Shown: positions 18,173-26,668 of the stretch, piece after piece | Layout: each line of letters starts with the position of its first letter | Numbering within the stretch: position 1 is the stretch's first letter | Assembly: GCF_006494365.1 (NCBI RefSeq) | Contig: NZ_VHIP01000009.1 | Span: 62,001-126,000, forward strand | DNA: 64,000 nt | Source of the DNA: Aestuariibacter sp. GS-14 | GTDB taxonomy: Bacteria > Pseudomonadota > Gammaproteobacteria > Enterobacterales > Alteromonadaceae | Reading direction: 5' to 3' | Notes under the pieces: generated by a model | What the model saw: only the letters and a program-made list of their open reading frames with translations | Databases searched by the model: none | Told to the model about the DNA's origin: nothing | Translations under genes and position numbers: made by a program

Positions 18173-18991
18173 ATGAAAACAATCGCACTTTCAACTTTGT
18201 TTGCCGCAACACTGTGTACACTGCCAGCTCTGGCCCATACAGACAAGGATTCAGAGACAGGCAACCAGTGCAATACTCAACTGCATGGCTCAATTAACTA
18301 TCAGTACGGAAAACTCACAGTCACCACTGAAGAGGGTGATGCTGTGCTGATCACGCCCAAACACGAATTGTTTATAAAGGGCGAAAAAGTGGAGTTGTCG
18401 GATGACGAACAACGTTGGGTAAGCGACTACTACACCAGCATTGAAACTGCCATACCCATGACAGTGCAAATTGCTACAGAAGGCCTGCATGTTGCTAGCT
18501 TTGCGGTAACTGAAGTATTTTCGGAAATGTTAGGCACCGACAATGAAATGGTGCAGGAGTTTGACGAATTCTTCACCGATCTGAAAGCCGAACTGGACAC
18601 GCGTTTTTATGCGACCGATGGCAGTTACCAGTTCAACTCAGAGGGCCTGAATGGCAACAATTGGATTGATGACACCTGGGAAGACGAGTTTGAGTCTCGC
18701 GTGGAAAACCTGGTAGAGAAATCCATGGGACATATGCTCATGGCTATCGGCCGCCAGATGCTATTTGAAGATGGTGATATGGAAGATTTTGCCAGCCGCA
18801 TGGAAAACTTTGGTGCCACCATAGAAGAGCGCGTTGGCGCACAAACCGAAGCCCTTGAACAAAAAGCCGACGAGCTGTGCACTGTGCTCGCCAAAGCTGA
18901 CTATGCCGAAACTCGTATGCAGAAACATATTCCGGGTTTAAACGGCTTGGATCTGCTGGAAATCAGCCGCGACTACAAAATGCAAAAGTAA
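18173..18991 (+). CDS. DUF2884 (YggN-like) periplasmic protein
   Basis: A 272-residue protein of the DUF2884/YggN family. The start at 18173 follows an AGAGGAT ribosome site; the ATG at 18158 lies inside it. A signal peptide ends after LPALAHT. The mature part is acidic, with the family pattern CNTQLHGSINYQYGKLTV followed by a long helical region; a conserved cysteine lies near the N-terminus of the mature protein and another near the C-terminus (ELCTVLAK). The family is periplasmic in enterobacteria and its function has not been established. It appears to be a single-gene unit. Confidence 0.8.
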   Translation: MKTIALSTLFAATLCTLPALAHTDKDSETGNQCNTQLHGSINYQYGKLTVTTEEGDAVLITPKHELFIKGEKVELSDDEQRWVSDYYTSIETAIPMTVQIATEGLHVASFAVTEVFSEMLGTDNEMVQEFDEFFTDLKAELDTRFYATDGSYQFNSEGLNGNNWIDDTWEDEFESRVENLVEKSMGHMLMAIGRQMLFEDGDMEDFASRMENFGATIEERVGAQTEALEQKADELCTVLAKADYAETRMQKHIPGLNGLDLLEISRDYKMQK

Positions 18992-19089
18992 CGGATTTAC
19001 TTAACCGCCAAGTAATTTTAACCCGCTATTTCAACCCTTTTGCGTGATAGGCGCGTATACTGATGCAAAATCAATTTACGGGCTCTATC

Positions 19090-19905
19090 ATGCAAAACAA
19101 GCTCCTGCTGTGCGGATGTGGTTGGTTAGGTGGCTACGCCGCAAAGCACTTTTCATCGCGCTATGTCATTACCGGTACTACTCGCAATCCAAGCAAAGCA
19201 CAGCAACTCACTGAAGCAGGTATTAGCCCTTTAAAATACGAATTAGGGCAATCCGCTGACGCACTGGCAGACGCAGCCAATAACAGTATTGTGATCCTCA
19301 ATATTCCGCCCGGCAGACGCAATCCTGACCTCTCTGACTTTACCCGCTCGATGTGTGAATTAATCACCGCGCTGTTTACCAAAGCCAAGCCTGCTTTAGT
19401 TATATTCATTAGCACCACATCGGTATACGGCGACAGCGAAGGCGTGATCACTGAAAGCTCAGCCGTTGCACCTTCAACGGCATCAGGGATTGCCCATGTT
19501 GAGATTGAACAGCATCTTGTGAGCACCGCCCCGCAACATAGCTATGTACTGAGGCTAGCCGGATTGGTTGGCCCCGACAGGCACCCGGTTAACACCCTTG
19601 CAGGGCGCACATTAACGGGCGCCAATCAGTTAGTTAACCTGGTGCATATAGATGACGTGTTACAGGCCATAGAGGCGCTTATACAGTTAAGGCCAACCAA
19701 CCCAATATGGCACCTGTGTAGCAATGATCACCCCAAACGCGGAATATACTACCCTAAAATGGCATTGCGCCGCGGGCTCAACAATATTGAGTTTAGTGAT
19801 AATCCGGATGAAACAAACCCGGGAGAAGGAAAACGAATTGATGCTAGCGCAACACTTAGCACACTGCAATTAGCGCTAAGCTACCCTAGCCCGTGGGACA
19901 TGTAA
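19090..19905 (+). CDS. YeeZ-like NAD(P)-dependent epimerase/dehydratase
   Basis: A 271-residue extended short-chain dehydrogenase-like protein. I chose ATG 19090 (MQNKLLLCGCGWLGGYAAKHF), because the GxGxxG nucleotide motif follows at once. VIFISTTSVYGDSEG resembles the SSxxVYG active-site region of sugar epimerases, but the YxxxK pair is not obvious. It resembles E. coli YeeZ, whose substrate is unknown. The gene stands alone and converges on the NSS symporter gene, with a GC hairpin between them. Confidence 0.75.
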   Translation: MQNKLLLCGCGWLGGYAAKHFSSRYVITGTTRNPSKAQQLTEAGISPLKYELGQSADALADAANNSIVILNIPPGRRNPDLSDFTRSMCELITALFTKAKPALVIFISTTSVYGDSEGVITESSAVAPSTASGIAHVEIEQHLVSTAPQHSYVLRLAGLVGPDRHPVNTLAGRTLTGANQLVNLVHIDDVLQAIEALIQLRPTNPIWHLCSNDHPKRGIYYPKMALRRGLNNIEFSDNPDETNPGEGKRIDASATLSTLQLALSYPSPWDM

Positions 19906-19907
19906 TC

Positions 19908-19930
19908 GCGGGCGAGGTAAACCTGCCCGC
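19908..19930. terminator. GC-rich hairpin between convergent genes
   Basis: Arms GCGGGC/GCCCGC and AGGT/ACCT fold around an AA loop with one bulged G. It lies 2 bp past the dehydrogenase stop and 18 bp from the symporter stop. No strong T run follows, so it may be a weak or Rho-assisted terminator. Confidence 0.5.
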
Positions 19931-19948
19931 AACCCTAAGTAAGTAAGA

Positions 19949-21382
19949 TTAACCGAACAGGCTGATACCGAAGTACTTAACCGCTACCGTATTAACAAAT
20001 ATTAATGCCAGAATTAACGGAATAAACGTACCTACCGAAATATCCACATAGCGTTCAAACCAGCTGCCTTTGTAATCCGGCGAACCCGTTTCCAATGCTT
20101 TATGCAGGTTGTGACGCTTCCAGCGATAGCTAACGAATAAACAAATCAGCAGGCCGTTCAGCGGCAGAATGGTGTCGTAGAACACATCATAAATAATATC
20201 GAAAAACGACTTAGGCGCACCGGCATAACTGGTAAATTCCGTAAAGAAATGCACAAAGCCAAACGACAACGCACACAGTACAGAAAACACCACTAACAGT
20301 AATCCCAGCAATACCAGCGCACGCGGACGGCTATAGTCTTTTTCGTCCATCAACGCCGCTACCGGTACTTCAAAAATAGACACCAGTGATGTAATGGCTG
20401 CAAAAAATACCAGCAGGAAGAAGATACTGGCTATCGCTGATGCGCCCACATAACCGATGCTTGCTTGCAACGCCAAAAAGATCTTCGGCAGGAACGAGAA
20501 AATCATACCAATAGACGATTCGCTCAATTCGGCAGGGTTAGTTTGCGGGTTAAAAGAAAAGATTGCAGGCAGCATCATCAAACCAGCAACAAACGCCACG
20601 GCCGTGTCGGTTAATGCCACCAGCTTGGCCGATTGTGGAATGTCAGACTGATCGTCGATATAGCTACCGTACGTGATCATGATCCCCATACCCAGACTCA
20701 ACGAGAAAAACGCCTGCGACAAGGCGCCGTTGATCACCGAAGCATTAATTTTGCTGAAATCAGGGACCAGATAAAAGCTTACGCCTGCCATCGCATTGTC
20801 CTGGGTAAGCACAAAGATAACCAATAACAACAGCATCACAAACAACGCGGGCATAAGCAGTTTTGCTGCTTTTTCGATCCCCTGTTTTACCCCGCCCTGG
20901 AGGATCAGGTACACAATGGCCAGCACCGCCGCCATGTAGATAAAAATACCAGGAGAATTAATGAAGGTGCCGAAGGTATCCGGATTAGCGAGAACGTCTA
21001 AATTTCCGGTTAATGCCTCAAATAAGTAGCCGAAAATCCAAACGGTAATCACCAGGTAGAATACCGCAATCATAAATGGCGTAATAATCGATAACCAACC
21101 TGCCACTTTCCACTTGGGAGAATTATCGGTCAGCTTTGCATAAGCGCCCAGCGGGTCTTTTTTTGCATAACGCCCTACCGACATTTCAGCCATCATCACC
21201 GGCAAACAAATTGCCGCAACAAAAATAGCGTACATCAGTAAGAACGCACCGCCACCGTTCTTTGCCGCCCCAACCGGAAACCCAACCAGGTTACCAATAC
21301 CCACTGCAGACCCGGCTGCAGCCAAAATAAATCCGATGCGCGATCCGAACTGTTCTCTGGCCCCGCTCCCGCTCATACCCAT
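19949..21382 (-). CDS. Sodium-dependent transporter, NSS family
   Basis: A 477-residue inner-membrane symporter of the neurotransmitter:sodium symporter family, relative of MhsT and LeuT. The N-terminal signature is intact: GFILAAAGSAVGIGNLVGFP, with the unwound TM1 sodium site, followed by GGGAFLLMYAIF. About eleven or twelve hydrophobic helices can be traced. Bacterial members take up amino acids such as tyrosine, tryptophan or leucine with sodium; the substrate here is not determinable. The sodium gradient would come from the Nqr pump in this window. It appears monocistronic. Confidence 0.93.
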   Translation of the reverse strand: MGMSGSGAREQFGSRIGFILAAAGSAVGIGNLVGFPVGAAKNGGGAFLLMYAIFVAAICLPVMMAEMSVGRYAKKDPLGAYAKLTDNSPKWKVAGWLSIITPFMIAVFYLVITVWIFGYLFEALTGNLDVLANPDTFGTFINSPGIFIYMAAVLAIVYLILQGGVKQGIEKAAKLLMPALFVMLLLLVIFVLTQDNAMAGVSFYLVPDFSKINASVINGALSQAFFSLSLGMGIMITYGSYIDDQSDIPQSAKLVALTDTAVAFVAGLMMLPAIFSFNPQTNPAELSESSIGMIFSFLPKIFLALQASIGYVGASAIASIFFLLVFFAAITSLVSIFEVPVAALMDEKDYSRPRALVLLGLLLVVFSVLCALSFGFVHFFTEFTSYAGAPKSFFDIIYDVFYDTILPLNGLLICLFVSYRWKRHNLHKALETGSPDYKGSWFERYVDISVGTFIPLILALIFVNTVAVKYFGISLFG

Positions 21383-21550
21383 TTCCTCATAGTAATTTTT
21401 ATTTTTTTAACTTCGGGAAACCGTTTCTGGCAGCTTTATTATTGTCGTTAGCTTACCTGGTCCCTGGATCCGAATATGCCATGGTATCAATACCGTTGCC
21501 AAAAGTCTTGGGTTTAGGCGCGCCAGACTCACCGCCTGGCGCGAAATTGT

Positions 21551-22267
21551 TTACCAGCTAATGGATTTGCCCGCCCAGTCAATAAAATAAGGGCTTTCAG
21601 TAGGGTTTGAGTGCTCAATTATTTGCAGTAATTGGCTTGCAGTGTAAGCCGGAGTGAACAGCTTTTCAGGTTTAACATTGCGCTGGAAAGGCTTGGAAAG
21701 GGCGGAGTCGACTGTACCAGGGTGATAGCAAATCAGAGAGGTGTGCTTTGCCCGACGCGCGTATTCAACTGCAGCCGTTTTTACAAACATATTCAGCGCA
21801 GCCTTGGATGTGCGATAACCGTACCAGCCACCAAGCTGATTATCGCTGATACTGCCCACTCTGGCACTGAGCACAGTGAGTGAGGAAGGCCCTTGTACCA
21901 GATGATTTACCAGCAACTTTACCCATAGTGCAGGTACCAGGGTATTCACAGTAAAATAGTGCTGCATGGCGCTGGCTGACACGTCTTCCAGTCGCTTTTC
22001 AGGCACAACGTTACTGTCGTGCAACACGCCGGTAGTGCACACCACATGCGTGAAAGCAGTCCCTTCCGCCTTACAGGCAGACAGCCAGTCGTGAATGGCC
22101 TGCTCGTTACCGGTATCTAACTGCACCGGCACCACTTGCTTTGGTTTAGCACCAGTGTAAGCCCTGCGCGACACAGCATATACCACAGCGCTGCTATAGC
22201 GTTGGCAAAATGCGTCAGTTACCGCCCTACCAATCGCGCCACCTGCGCCTACCACTAATATATTCAT
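21551..22267 (-). CDS. Short-chain dehydrogenase (CsgA-like SDR)
   Basis: A 238-residue classical SDR. The NAD(P) motif GAGGAIGRAV is at residues 7-16, a conserved Ser in LTVLSARVGSI, and the catalytic YxxxK in YGYRTSKAALN. The C-terminal half contains the typical CYHPGTVDSALSKPFQ (PGTV) motif seen in the cell-cell-signalling CsgA group. Its ATG overlaps the stop of the upstream DCC-domain gene by 4 bp, so both are made from one mRNA. The substrate is unknown. Confidence 0.87.
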   Translation of the reverse strand: MNILVVGAGGAIGRAVTDAFCQRYSSAVVYAVSRRAYTGAKPKQVVPVQLDTGNEQAIHDWLSACKAEGTAFTHVVCTTGVLHDSNVVPEKRLEDVSASAMQHYFTVNTLVPALWVKLLVNHLVQGPSSLTVLSARVGSISDNQLGGWYGYRTSKAALNMFVKTAAVEYARRAKHTSLICYHPGTVDSALSKPFQRNVKPEKLFTPAYTASQLLQIIEHSNPTESPYFIDWAGKSISW

Positions 22268-22671
22268 GGTTTCTTTAACTCACATTGCTGACAACGTTTT
22301 TGACCCGTAAGCCAATAGGAAATCTTGTAACGATGGCGCGCAAAGCGCACATAACACCAATCCGCAATCGGCTTGAAAAATGGCCAGCGCAGCGGCGCAT
22401 AAAGCCAGCCTTTGCCCACCAGTTTCCACGCCAAATAGGTAACATCAAGACCATCGATAAGGCTGCCATCGCTACGCATTGCGTGAATACGGTTATTCAG
22501 CGCCTGCCAGTCGAGCATGGGAAAGCGCTGAGTAAAGTCGGCAGACATAATGTCTTCAAACCCCAGTTTGCCCTCTGTGTTCAAGCGCATAAGATGACGC
22601 ATCTCAAACAAGCAAAGCGGGCAATTCCCATCGTAAAAAACGATCAATTCAGGTGAAGGCGTCGTATTCAT
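22264..22671 (-). CDS. DCC-domain (DUF393) thiol-disulfide oxidoreductase-like protein
   Basis: A 135-residue protein of the DCC family (DUF393). I chose ATG 22671 (MNTTPSPELIVFYDGNCPLC); the longer frame runs through the promoter region shared with msrA. The defining DGNCPLC motif (DxxCPxC) lies near residues 14-20, and a C-terminal CxxC (KRCQQCELKKP) may bind metal or be redox active. The family is predicted to be thioredoxin-like. It is coupled to the SDR gene by a 4-bp overlap and divergent from msrA, fitting a loose redox theme. Confidence 0.85.
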   Translation of the reverse strand: MNTTPSPELIVFYDGNCPLCLFEMRHLMRLNTEGKLGFEDIMSADFTQRFPMLDWQALNNRIHAMRSDGSLIDGLDVTYLAWKLVGKGWLYAPLRWPFFKPIADWCYVRFARHRYKISYWLTGQKRCQQCELKKP

Positions 22672-22794
22672 ATCAGAACCTTCTATGCGAGTTGGTATTA
22701 CTTTACTGATACGATGAAAATAGTGGGTTGGATGACTTGAAGAAACGACTTTTCGCCACCACACTGCATGCATTAGCAATTTTGGAGCAAATCT

Positions 22795-23331
22795 ATGTCT
22801 AACACGGCGTCAGCTACCCTTGCCGGAGGGTGTTTTTGGTGTATTGAGTCTGCGTTTAATCAGGTACAGGGCATTAAGTTGGCTACCTCAGGTTACGCCA
22901 ATGGTCACCTTGATTCCCCTACCTATGAACAAGTCTGCAAGGGCGATACCGGGCACGCTGAAGTGGTGCGCCTTGAGTATTTTCCGGATCAGATAAGCTA
23001 CCGTGAAATTCTGGAAATCTTTTTTGCTCTGCACGACCCAACGCAATTAAACCGCCAGGGCAACGATATTGGCACGCAGTATCGCAGCGGGATCTTCTAT
23101 CACGACGATGAACAGAAAGCTGAAGCCGAGAAAATCATAGCGGAAATCACCGAAGAAAACATATGGCCCAACCCGGTAGTGACCGAAGTAACACCACTGA
23201 ACAATTATTTTGCGGCAGAGGACTATCACCAATCCTATTTTAAAAACAACCCGCAAAACCAGTACTGCGCCATGGTAGTAGCCCCCAAACTGGCGAAGTT
23301 TAAAAAGACGTTTGCTCAGCGTCTGCGTTAA
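22795..23331 (+). CDS. msrA: Peptide-methionine (S)-S-oxide reductase MsrA
   Basis: A 178-residue MsrA that repairs oxidised methionine (S-epimer) in proteins with thioredoxin. The active-site motif GGCFWCIESAF begins at residue 11; the first cysteine is the nucleophile. The conserved stretches GYANGHLDSPTYEQVC, HDPTQLNRQGNDIGTQYRS and AEDYHQSYF follow. A GGAG ribosome site lies 7 bases before ATG 22795. It is divergent from the DCC/SDR pair and followed by a GC-rich hairpin. Confidence 0.97.
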   Translation: MSNTASATLAGGCFWCIESAFNQVQGIKLATSGYANGHLDSPTYEQVCKGDTGHAEVVRLEYFPDQISYREILEIFFALHDPTQLNRQGNDIGTQYRSGIFYHDDEQKAEAEKIIAEITEENIWPNPVVTEVTPLNNYFAAEDYHQSYFKNNPQNQYCAMVVAPKLAKFKKTFAQRLR

Positions 23332-23340
23332 TAGTTATTT

Positions 23341-23360
23341 GCCCCCGCCAAACCGGGGGC
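23341..23360. terminator. Hairpin between msrA and the convergent TonB-domain gene
   Basis: A 6-bp all-GC stem (GCCCCC/GGGGGC) with an 8-base loop lies 10 bp after the msrA stop. T residues precede it rather than follow it, so it could serve better on the minus strand. Confidence 0.55.
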
Positions 23361-23370
23361 ACATGCCCGG

Positions 23371-23769
23371 CTATTCGAACTGATAATCCAACCTGACTGC
23401 ATGACAAGTACTTTGTCCCGGCGAGTATTGCCAGGTAGATAAGGCTTGAACAGACGTAACGACAAAGATATCCGATGGTGATACTTCTATCACGTTGATG
23501 TTTACCGGTTTACCTTCGGCTGACAGATCAAATTCAAGCACCGCATAGCCTTCAATACCATCACGCGCAGCCTTGGCGGGATAACGCGGAGCCCCGGTTG
23601 AAATAAGTCGCATTTCTACAGAACTGGCAAGATTTTCTTCTTTAGTCCGTTCAGGTATACCACAGCGGGACGGGTATTTAATGACATTGTTTGCTTCTTC
23701 CGTCTGAGCGCAGGTATAACCTGCCGCAAGCACTGCGAAAAACAACAAAGTCCGGAGTATTAATTTCAT
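23371..23769 (-). CDS. Secreted protein with TonB C-terminal domain
   Basis: A 132-residue protein with an N-terminal signal (MKLILRTLLFFAVLAAGYTC) and a TonB C-terminal domain: the RYPAKAARDGIEGYAVLEF segment, then PVNINVIEVSP and VQALSTWQYSP. The usual proline-rich spacer is absent, so it cannot span the periplasm like TonB. Two cysteines in the mature part (SRCGIP and STCHAV) could form a disulfide. It lies next to the Lrp-type regulator gene on the same strand, 28 bp downstream of it. Its role is unknown; it is one of two such proteins in the window. Confidence 0.72.
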   Translation of the reverse strand: MKLILRTLLFFAVLAAGYTCAQTEEANNVIKYPSRCGIPERTKEENLASSVEMRLISTGAPRYPAKAARDGIEGYAVLEFDLSAEGKPVNINVIEVSPSDIFVVTSVQALSTWQYSPGQSTCHAVRLDYQFE

Positions 23770-23797
23770 CGGCGTTCCTTATCCTGTTGGTGTTGAT

Positions 23798-24247
23798 TTA
23801 GTCTGGGATCAGCGGGGGGAACCGCGGCTCTATAACATGGGATTTAATTATTGACGTATGGGTCTCAGCACAATCGTGCAGCGGTAACAGCACGTCATCC
23901 AACTCTGCGACATCGGTGAGTGCCAGTTTTGCCACAAAGCAATCATCACCGGTTACCCGCTCACAGCTCATAAATCGCGGCTGTTGTGCTATCAACTTTT
24001 CTACTTTGTGCAATTCGCCGCTACGGGGTTTGATTCGCACCAGCGCCTGTAAGGTATAACCGAGCGCACGTAAATTTATCCGCAGACCAAAACCATCAAT
24101 TACGCCGTTGTCTTTTAGTCGTCGTACCCGCTCTCCAACCGCCGGACCGGAAATGCCCACCTGCTTGCCAATATCGGCGAAGCTCAATCTCGCATCCAGA
24201 TTCAGGTGTTCAAGAATGGCGCGATCCAGATGATCGATCGTCTTCAT
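23798..24247 (-). CDS. Lrp/AsnC family transcriptional regulator
   Basis: A 149-residue Lrp/AsnC regulator. The N-terminal winged helix is clear (LDRAILEHLNLDARLSFADI, then GISGPAVGERVRRLKDNGVI), followed by the RAM ligand-binding domain with the family pattern CERVTGDDCFVAKLALTD. Such proteins sense amino acids as octamers or dimers. It is divergent from the PhzF-like gene with 197 bp between the starts, so that gene is the likely target, along with its own promoter. The ligand is not predictable. Confidence 0.93.
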   Translation of the reverse strand: MKTIDHLDRAILEHLNLDARLSFADIGKQVGISGPAVGERVRRLKDNGVIDGFGLRINLRALGYTLQALVRIKPRSGELHKVEKLIAQQPRFMSCERVTGDDCFVAKLALTDVAELDDVLLPLHDCAETHTSIIKSHVIEPRFPPLIPD

Positions 24248-24444
24248 GTCCTCGTGCTCCTGACTTAGTTAAGCATCAAAAGTAAAAGTACTAATTTACT
24301 GCTATATCAAAAGCAATATAGTGGATTGGCCCGTAAAATCACAGTGAATCCAGCGCATTCACCTTGCTACACTATATACCGAATATTCACTCAATCCTTT
24401 GCATAACGTCATGACTGTTCCCTTACTTTACGGAGACGCTAATA

Positions 24445-25281
24445 ATGAATTTACAACGTATTGCCGCTTTTAGTCGCGGCGATCTGGGCGGCAACCCGGC
24501 GGGCGTTGCGTTACTGAGTGCGCCACTGAGTGATCAGGACATGGCGCGTATTGCTGCTGACGTAGGCTATTCAGAAACCGTGTTTGCTTACCCACTCTCG
24601 GAAGACCGCAAGCAATGGCGGTTACGTTATTTTTCGCCTGAATCTGAAGTGCCGTTTTGCGGCCATGCCACTATTGCACTGGGTGCCGTGTTGGGTGAAA
24701 CCTATGGATTGCACACCTACGCACTTAATATCAATCAGGCTACTATTGAAGTTACCGCGGTGAAGGCTGAGCAAGGGATTGCTGCCGTGCTTACCTCGCC
24801 GAACACACAAAGCAGAGGGCTGTCTGATAAAGAGTTAAATGAAACACTATCGCTGTTTAATCTGCACGCCAGCGATTTGGATGCCCATTTGCCGCCAGCG
24901 AAAATACATGGTGGTGCCGATCACATAGTGCTGCCACTGAAACAGCGCGAGACGCTGGCGGCCATGCGTTACGATTTGAACGCGGGGCGCGAAATGATGG
25001 ACCGACACGGACTGGTAACTATCATGCTGGTTTATACAGAGGATGCGCAGACGTTTCACTCCCGAAATGCGTTTGCGTCGGGTGGTGTACTGGAAGACCC
25101 GGCTACGGGCGCTGCGTCAGCGGCTTTTGCAGGCTATCTTCGCGATCGGCAATGGCCGCACGGCGGAAGCATAACACTGTATCAGGGGGAAGACATGGGT
25201 GCGCCATCGGTGATTAACGTGTCGCTCACTGATGAACCCGGTGCGCCTGTGTTGGTTTCGGGTTCAACCCGCAAACTATAA
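24445..25281 (+). CDS. PhzF family isomerase
   Basis: A 278-residue protein of the PhzF/diaminopimelate-epimerase fold. The N-terminal FSRGDLGGNPAGV motif and the catalytic Glu44 (YSETVF) are present, with FSPESEVPFCGHATIALG (proton-handling region) and a C-terminal DPATGAASAAFAGYL motif. PhzF itself isomerises a phenazine precursor, but no phenazine genes are nearby, so this is one of the many family members of unknown substrate. A GGAG ribosome site precedes ATG 24445. The divergent Lrp regulator likely controls it. Confidence 0.9.
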   Translation: MNLQRIAAFSRGDLGGNPAGVALLSAPLSDQDMARIAADVGYSETVFAYPLSEDRKQWRLRYFSPESEVPFCGHATIALGAVLGETYGLHTYALNINQATIEVTAVKAEQGIAAVLTSPNTQSRGLSDKELNETLSLFNLHASDLDAHLPPAKIHGGADHIVLPLKQRETLAAMRYDLNAGREMMDRHGLVTIMLVYTEDAQTFHSRNAFASGGVLEDPATGAASAAFAGYLRDRQWPHGGSITLYQGEDMGAPSVINVSLTDEPGAPVLVSGSTRKL

Positions 25282-25356
25282 CAAACAGCTGGCACGGAGT
25301 GAGCGTTACAGAAACAGCTTTCGGGGCGGAATGCTACCGCCCCATGCCAATCTGTT

Positions 25357-26490
25357 CTACCCTTTAAACCAATCGCTGTCTAAAGGCATGCTAAACAACA
25401 AAGGTGCCATACCTTCATAGCGGGCACGGTTAGCTTCGCATTGCAAATTCTTCATGTAATTCACTTTCCATGGGTCGTTAATCAACCACAAGGTATCACC
25501 TATCACGGCTAAGCCTTCAATGGATGCATTGTCCATGATTTCCTGCTCTGCGCAGTTCACCGGATCACCCGATGGCGCGCTAAATTGCAGGCTGATCTTT
25601 TTTGTCGGCAGTGCTTTGGCGGTATCAATCACCCATAGCTCATTGTCGTTTCTGGCCGCAGCCAGCAAAAATCCCTGTCCGTTGGCAGTTGAGTAATACT
25701 CAAGGCCATTTATGGGGTGTCTGCCACTGGCAAAGCTGGGCACGGCCAGGTTTGGATCGTCTACTTTAGCAAAGTCAGTTTCTTCCCAAAATGCGTCGTC
25801 CAGTTTGACGGAGAAAATGCGTGGGTTACCGGCGATATCCCGTTCAAGCCCCAGGTACAGGATGCCATCCGGACTCAAAGCCATGCCTTCAATCCCATCG
25901 TTAGGGAAATCACCCACCGCGAACTCGTGAGGAAATTGCAAGGGGCGCACATGTGTCATGCTGTAGCGGCCATCACCCTCTGATTCAATTCGCACCAACA
26001 AAGTAGGGTAATCCGTTGAACCGGTGCTTTCGTAACGCTGCTGACAACTGTCTGACAACGCCCCAGAGCGGGTTGCATCTTCCGTTACAGTGTAAAACAC
26101 TCCCGGTTGTACAGGATCAGCTACCAGCGCTTCCAAATCCGGTTCATCCGACAAATATTGTGCGAAGCAACTGCGGCGAACACGCCCCGCCATCGACATA
26201 GCGTCAGCTTTTGCCGACAAGGTTGCCGTTACAGGATTGATTTCGTGAATTTGCAGCCGCTGTGATTGCAACGCACTGCCATCAGAAATACTGTATAGCA
26301 TGCCATTGCGATGCGTTAAGCCGGATGTTTGCGGATCCAGCATTACACTGCCATCGGCCTCAAGAATCCACTTTCCAGCCAGCACGGGCTCAGTCTTTTT
26401 CACCTCTGCTACCGGCTCCTGAGCAGGGCTTTCTCCGCAGGCCACCAGCACACTCAGCGCTACGCCTGCAAATAACCATGTCGATTTCAT
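25357..26490 (-). CDS. Lipoprotein with predicted beta-propeller fold
   Basis: A 377-residue protein. ATG 26490 starts a clear lipoprotein signal (MKSTWLFAGVALSVLVACGE) after an AAGAAAAG stretch. The rest has repeated beta-rich blades with recurring phrases such as GMLYSISDGS, GIEGMALSPDGILYLGLERD and IEGLAVIGDTLWLINDP. This pattern matches the esterase-like/phytase-like propeller group of secreted proteins, though I cannot assign an activity. It lies convergent to the PhzF-like gene and divergent from the PhoD-like gene. Confidence 0.65.
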   Translation of the reverse strand: MKSTWLFAGVALSVLVACGESPAQEPVAEVKKTEPVLAGKWILEADGSVMLDPQTSGLTHRNGMLYSISDGSALQSQRLQIHEINPVTATLSAKADAMSMAGRVRRSCFAQYLSDEPDLEALVADPVQPGVFYTVTEDATRSGALSDSCQQRYESTGSTDYPTLLVRIESEGDGRYSMTHVRPLQFPHEFAVGDFPNDGIEGMALSPDGILYLGLERDIAGNPRIFSVKLDDAFWEETDFAKVDDPNLAVPSFASGRHPINGLEYYSTANGQGFLLAAARNDNELWVIDTAKALPTKKISLQFSAPSGDPVNCAEQEIMDNASIEGLAVIGDTLWLINDPWKVNYMKNLQCEANRARYEGMAPLLFSMPLDSDWFKG

Positions 26491-26668
26491 CTTTTCTTTC
26501 CCAATCATAGGGTTGATAATGGCAGTATCCTCGCCGATGAAAAGCGGTGGGTCAAGGTTGTTAAACGGTGTGTGTGGCATGTCAAACGCACGTGACCCCG
26601 TCAGCCTGAGTCCGTATACTGTGTAGTACTCACTGTTTTATCGTGTTCTCTGTTATTCAACCCAAGGA

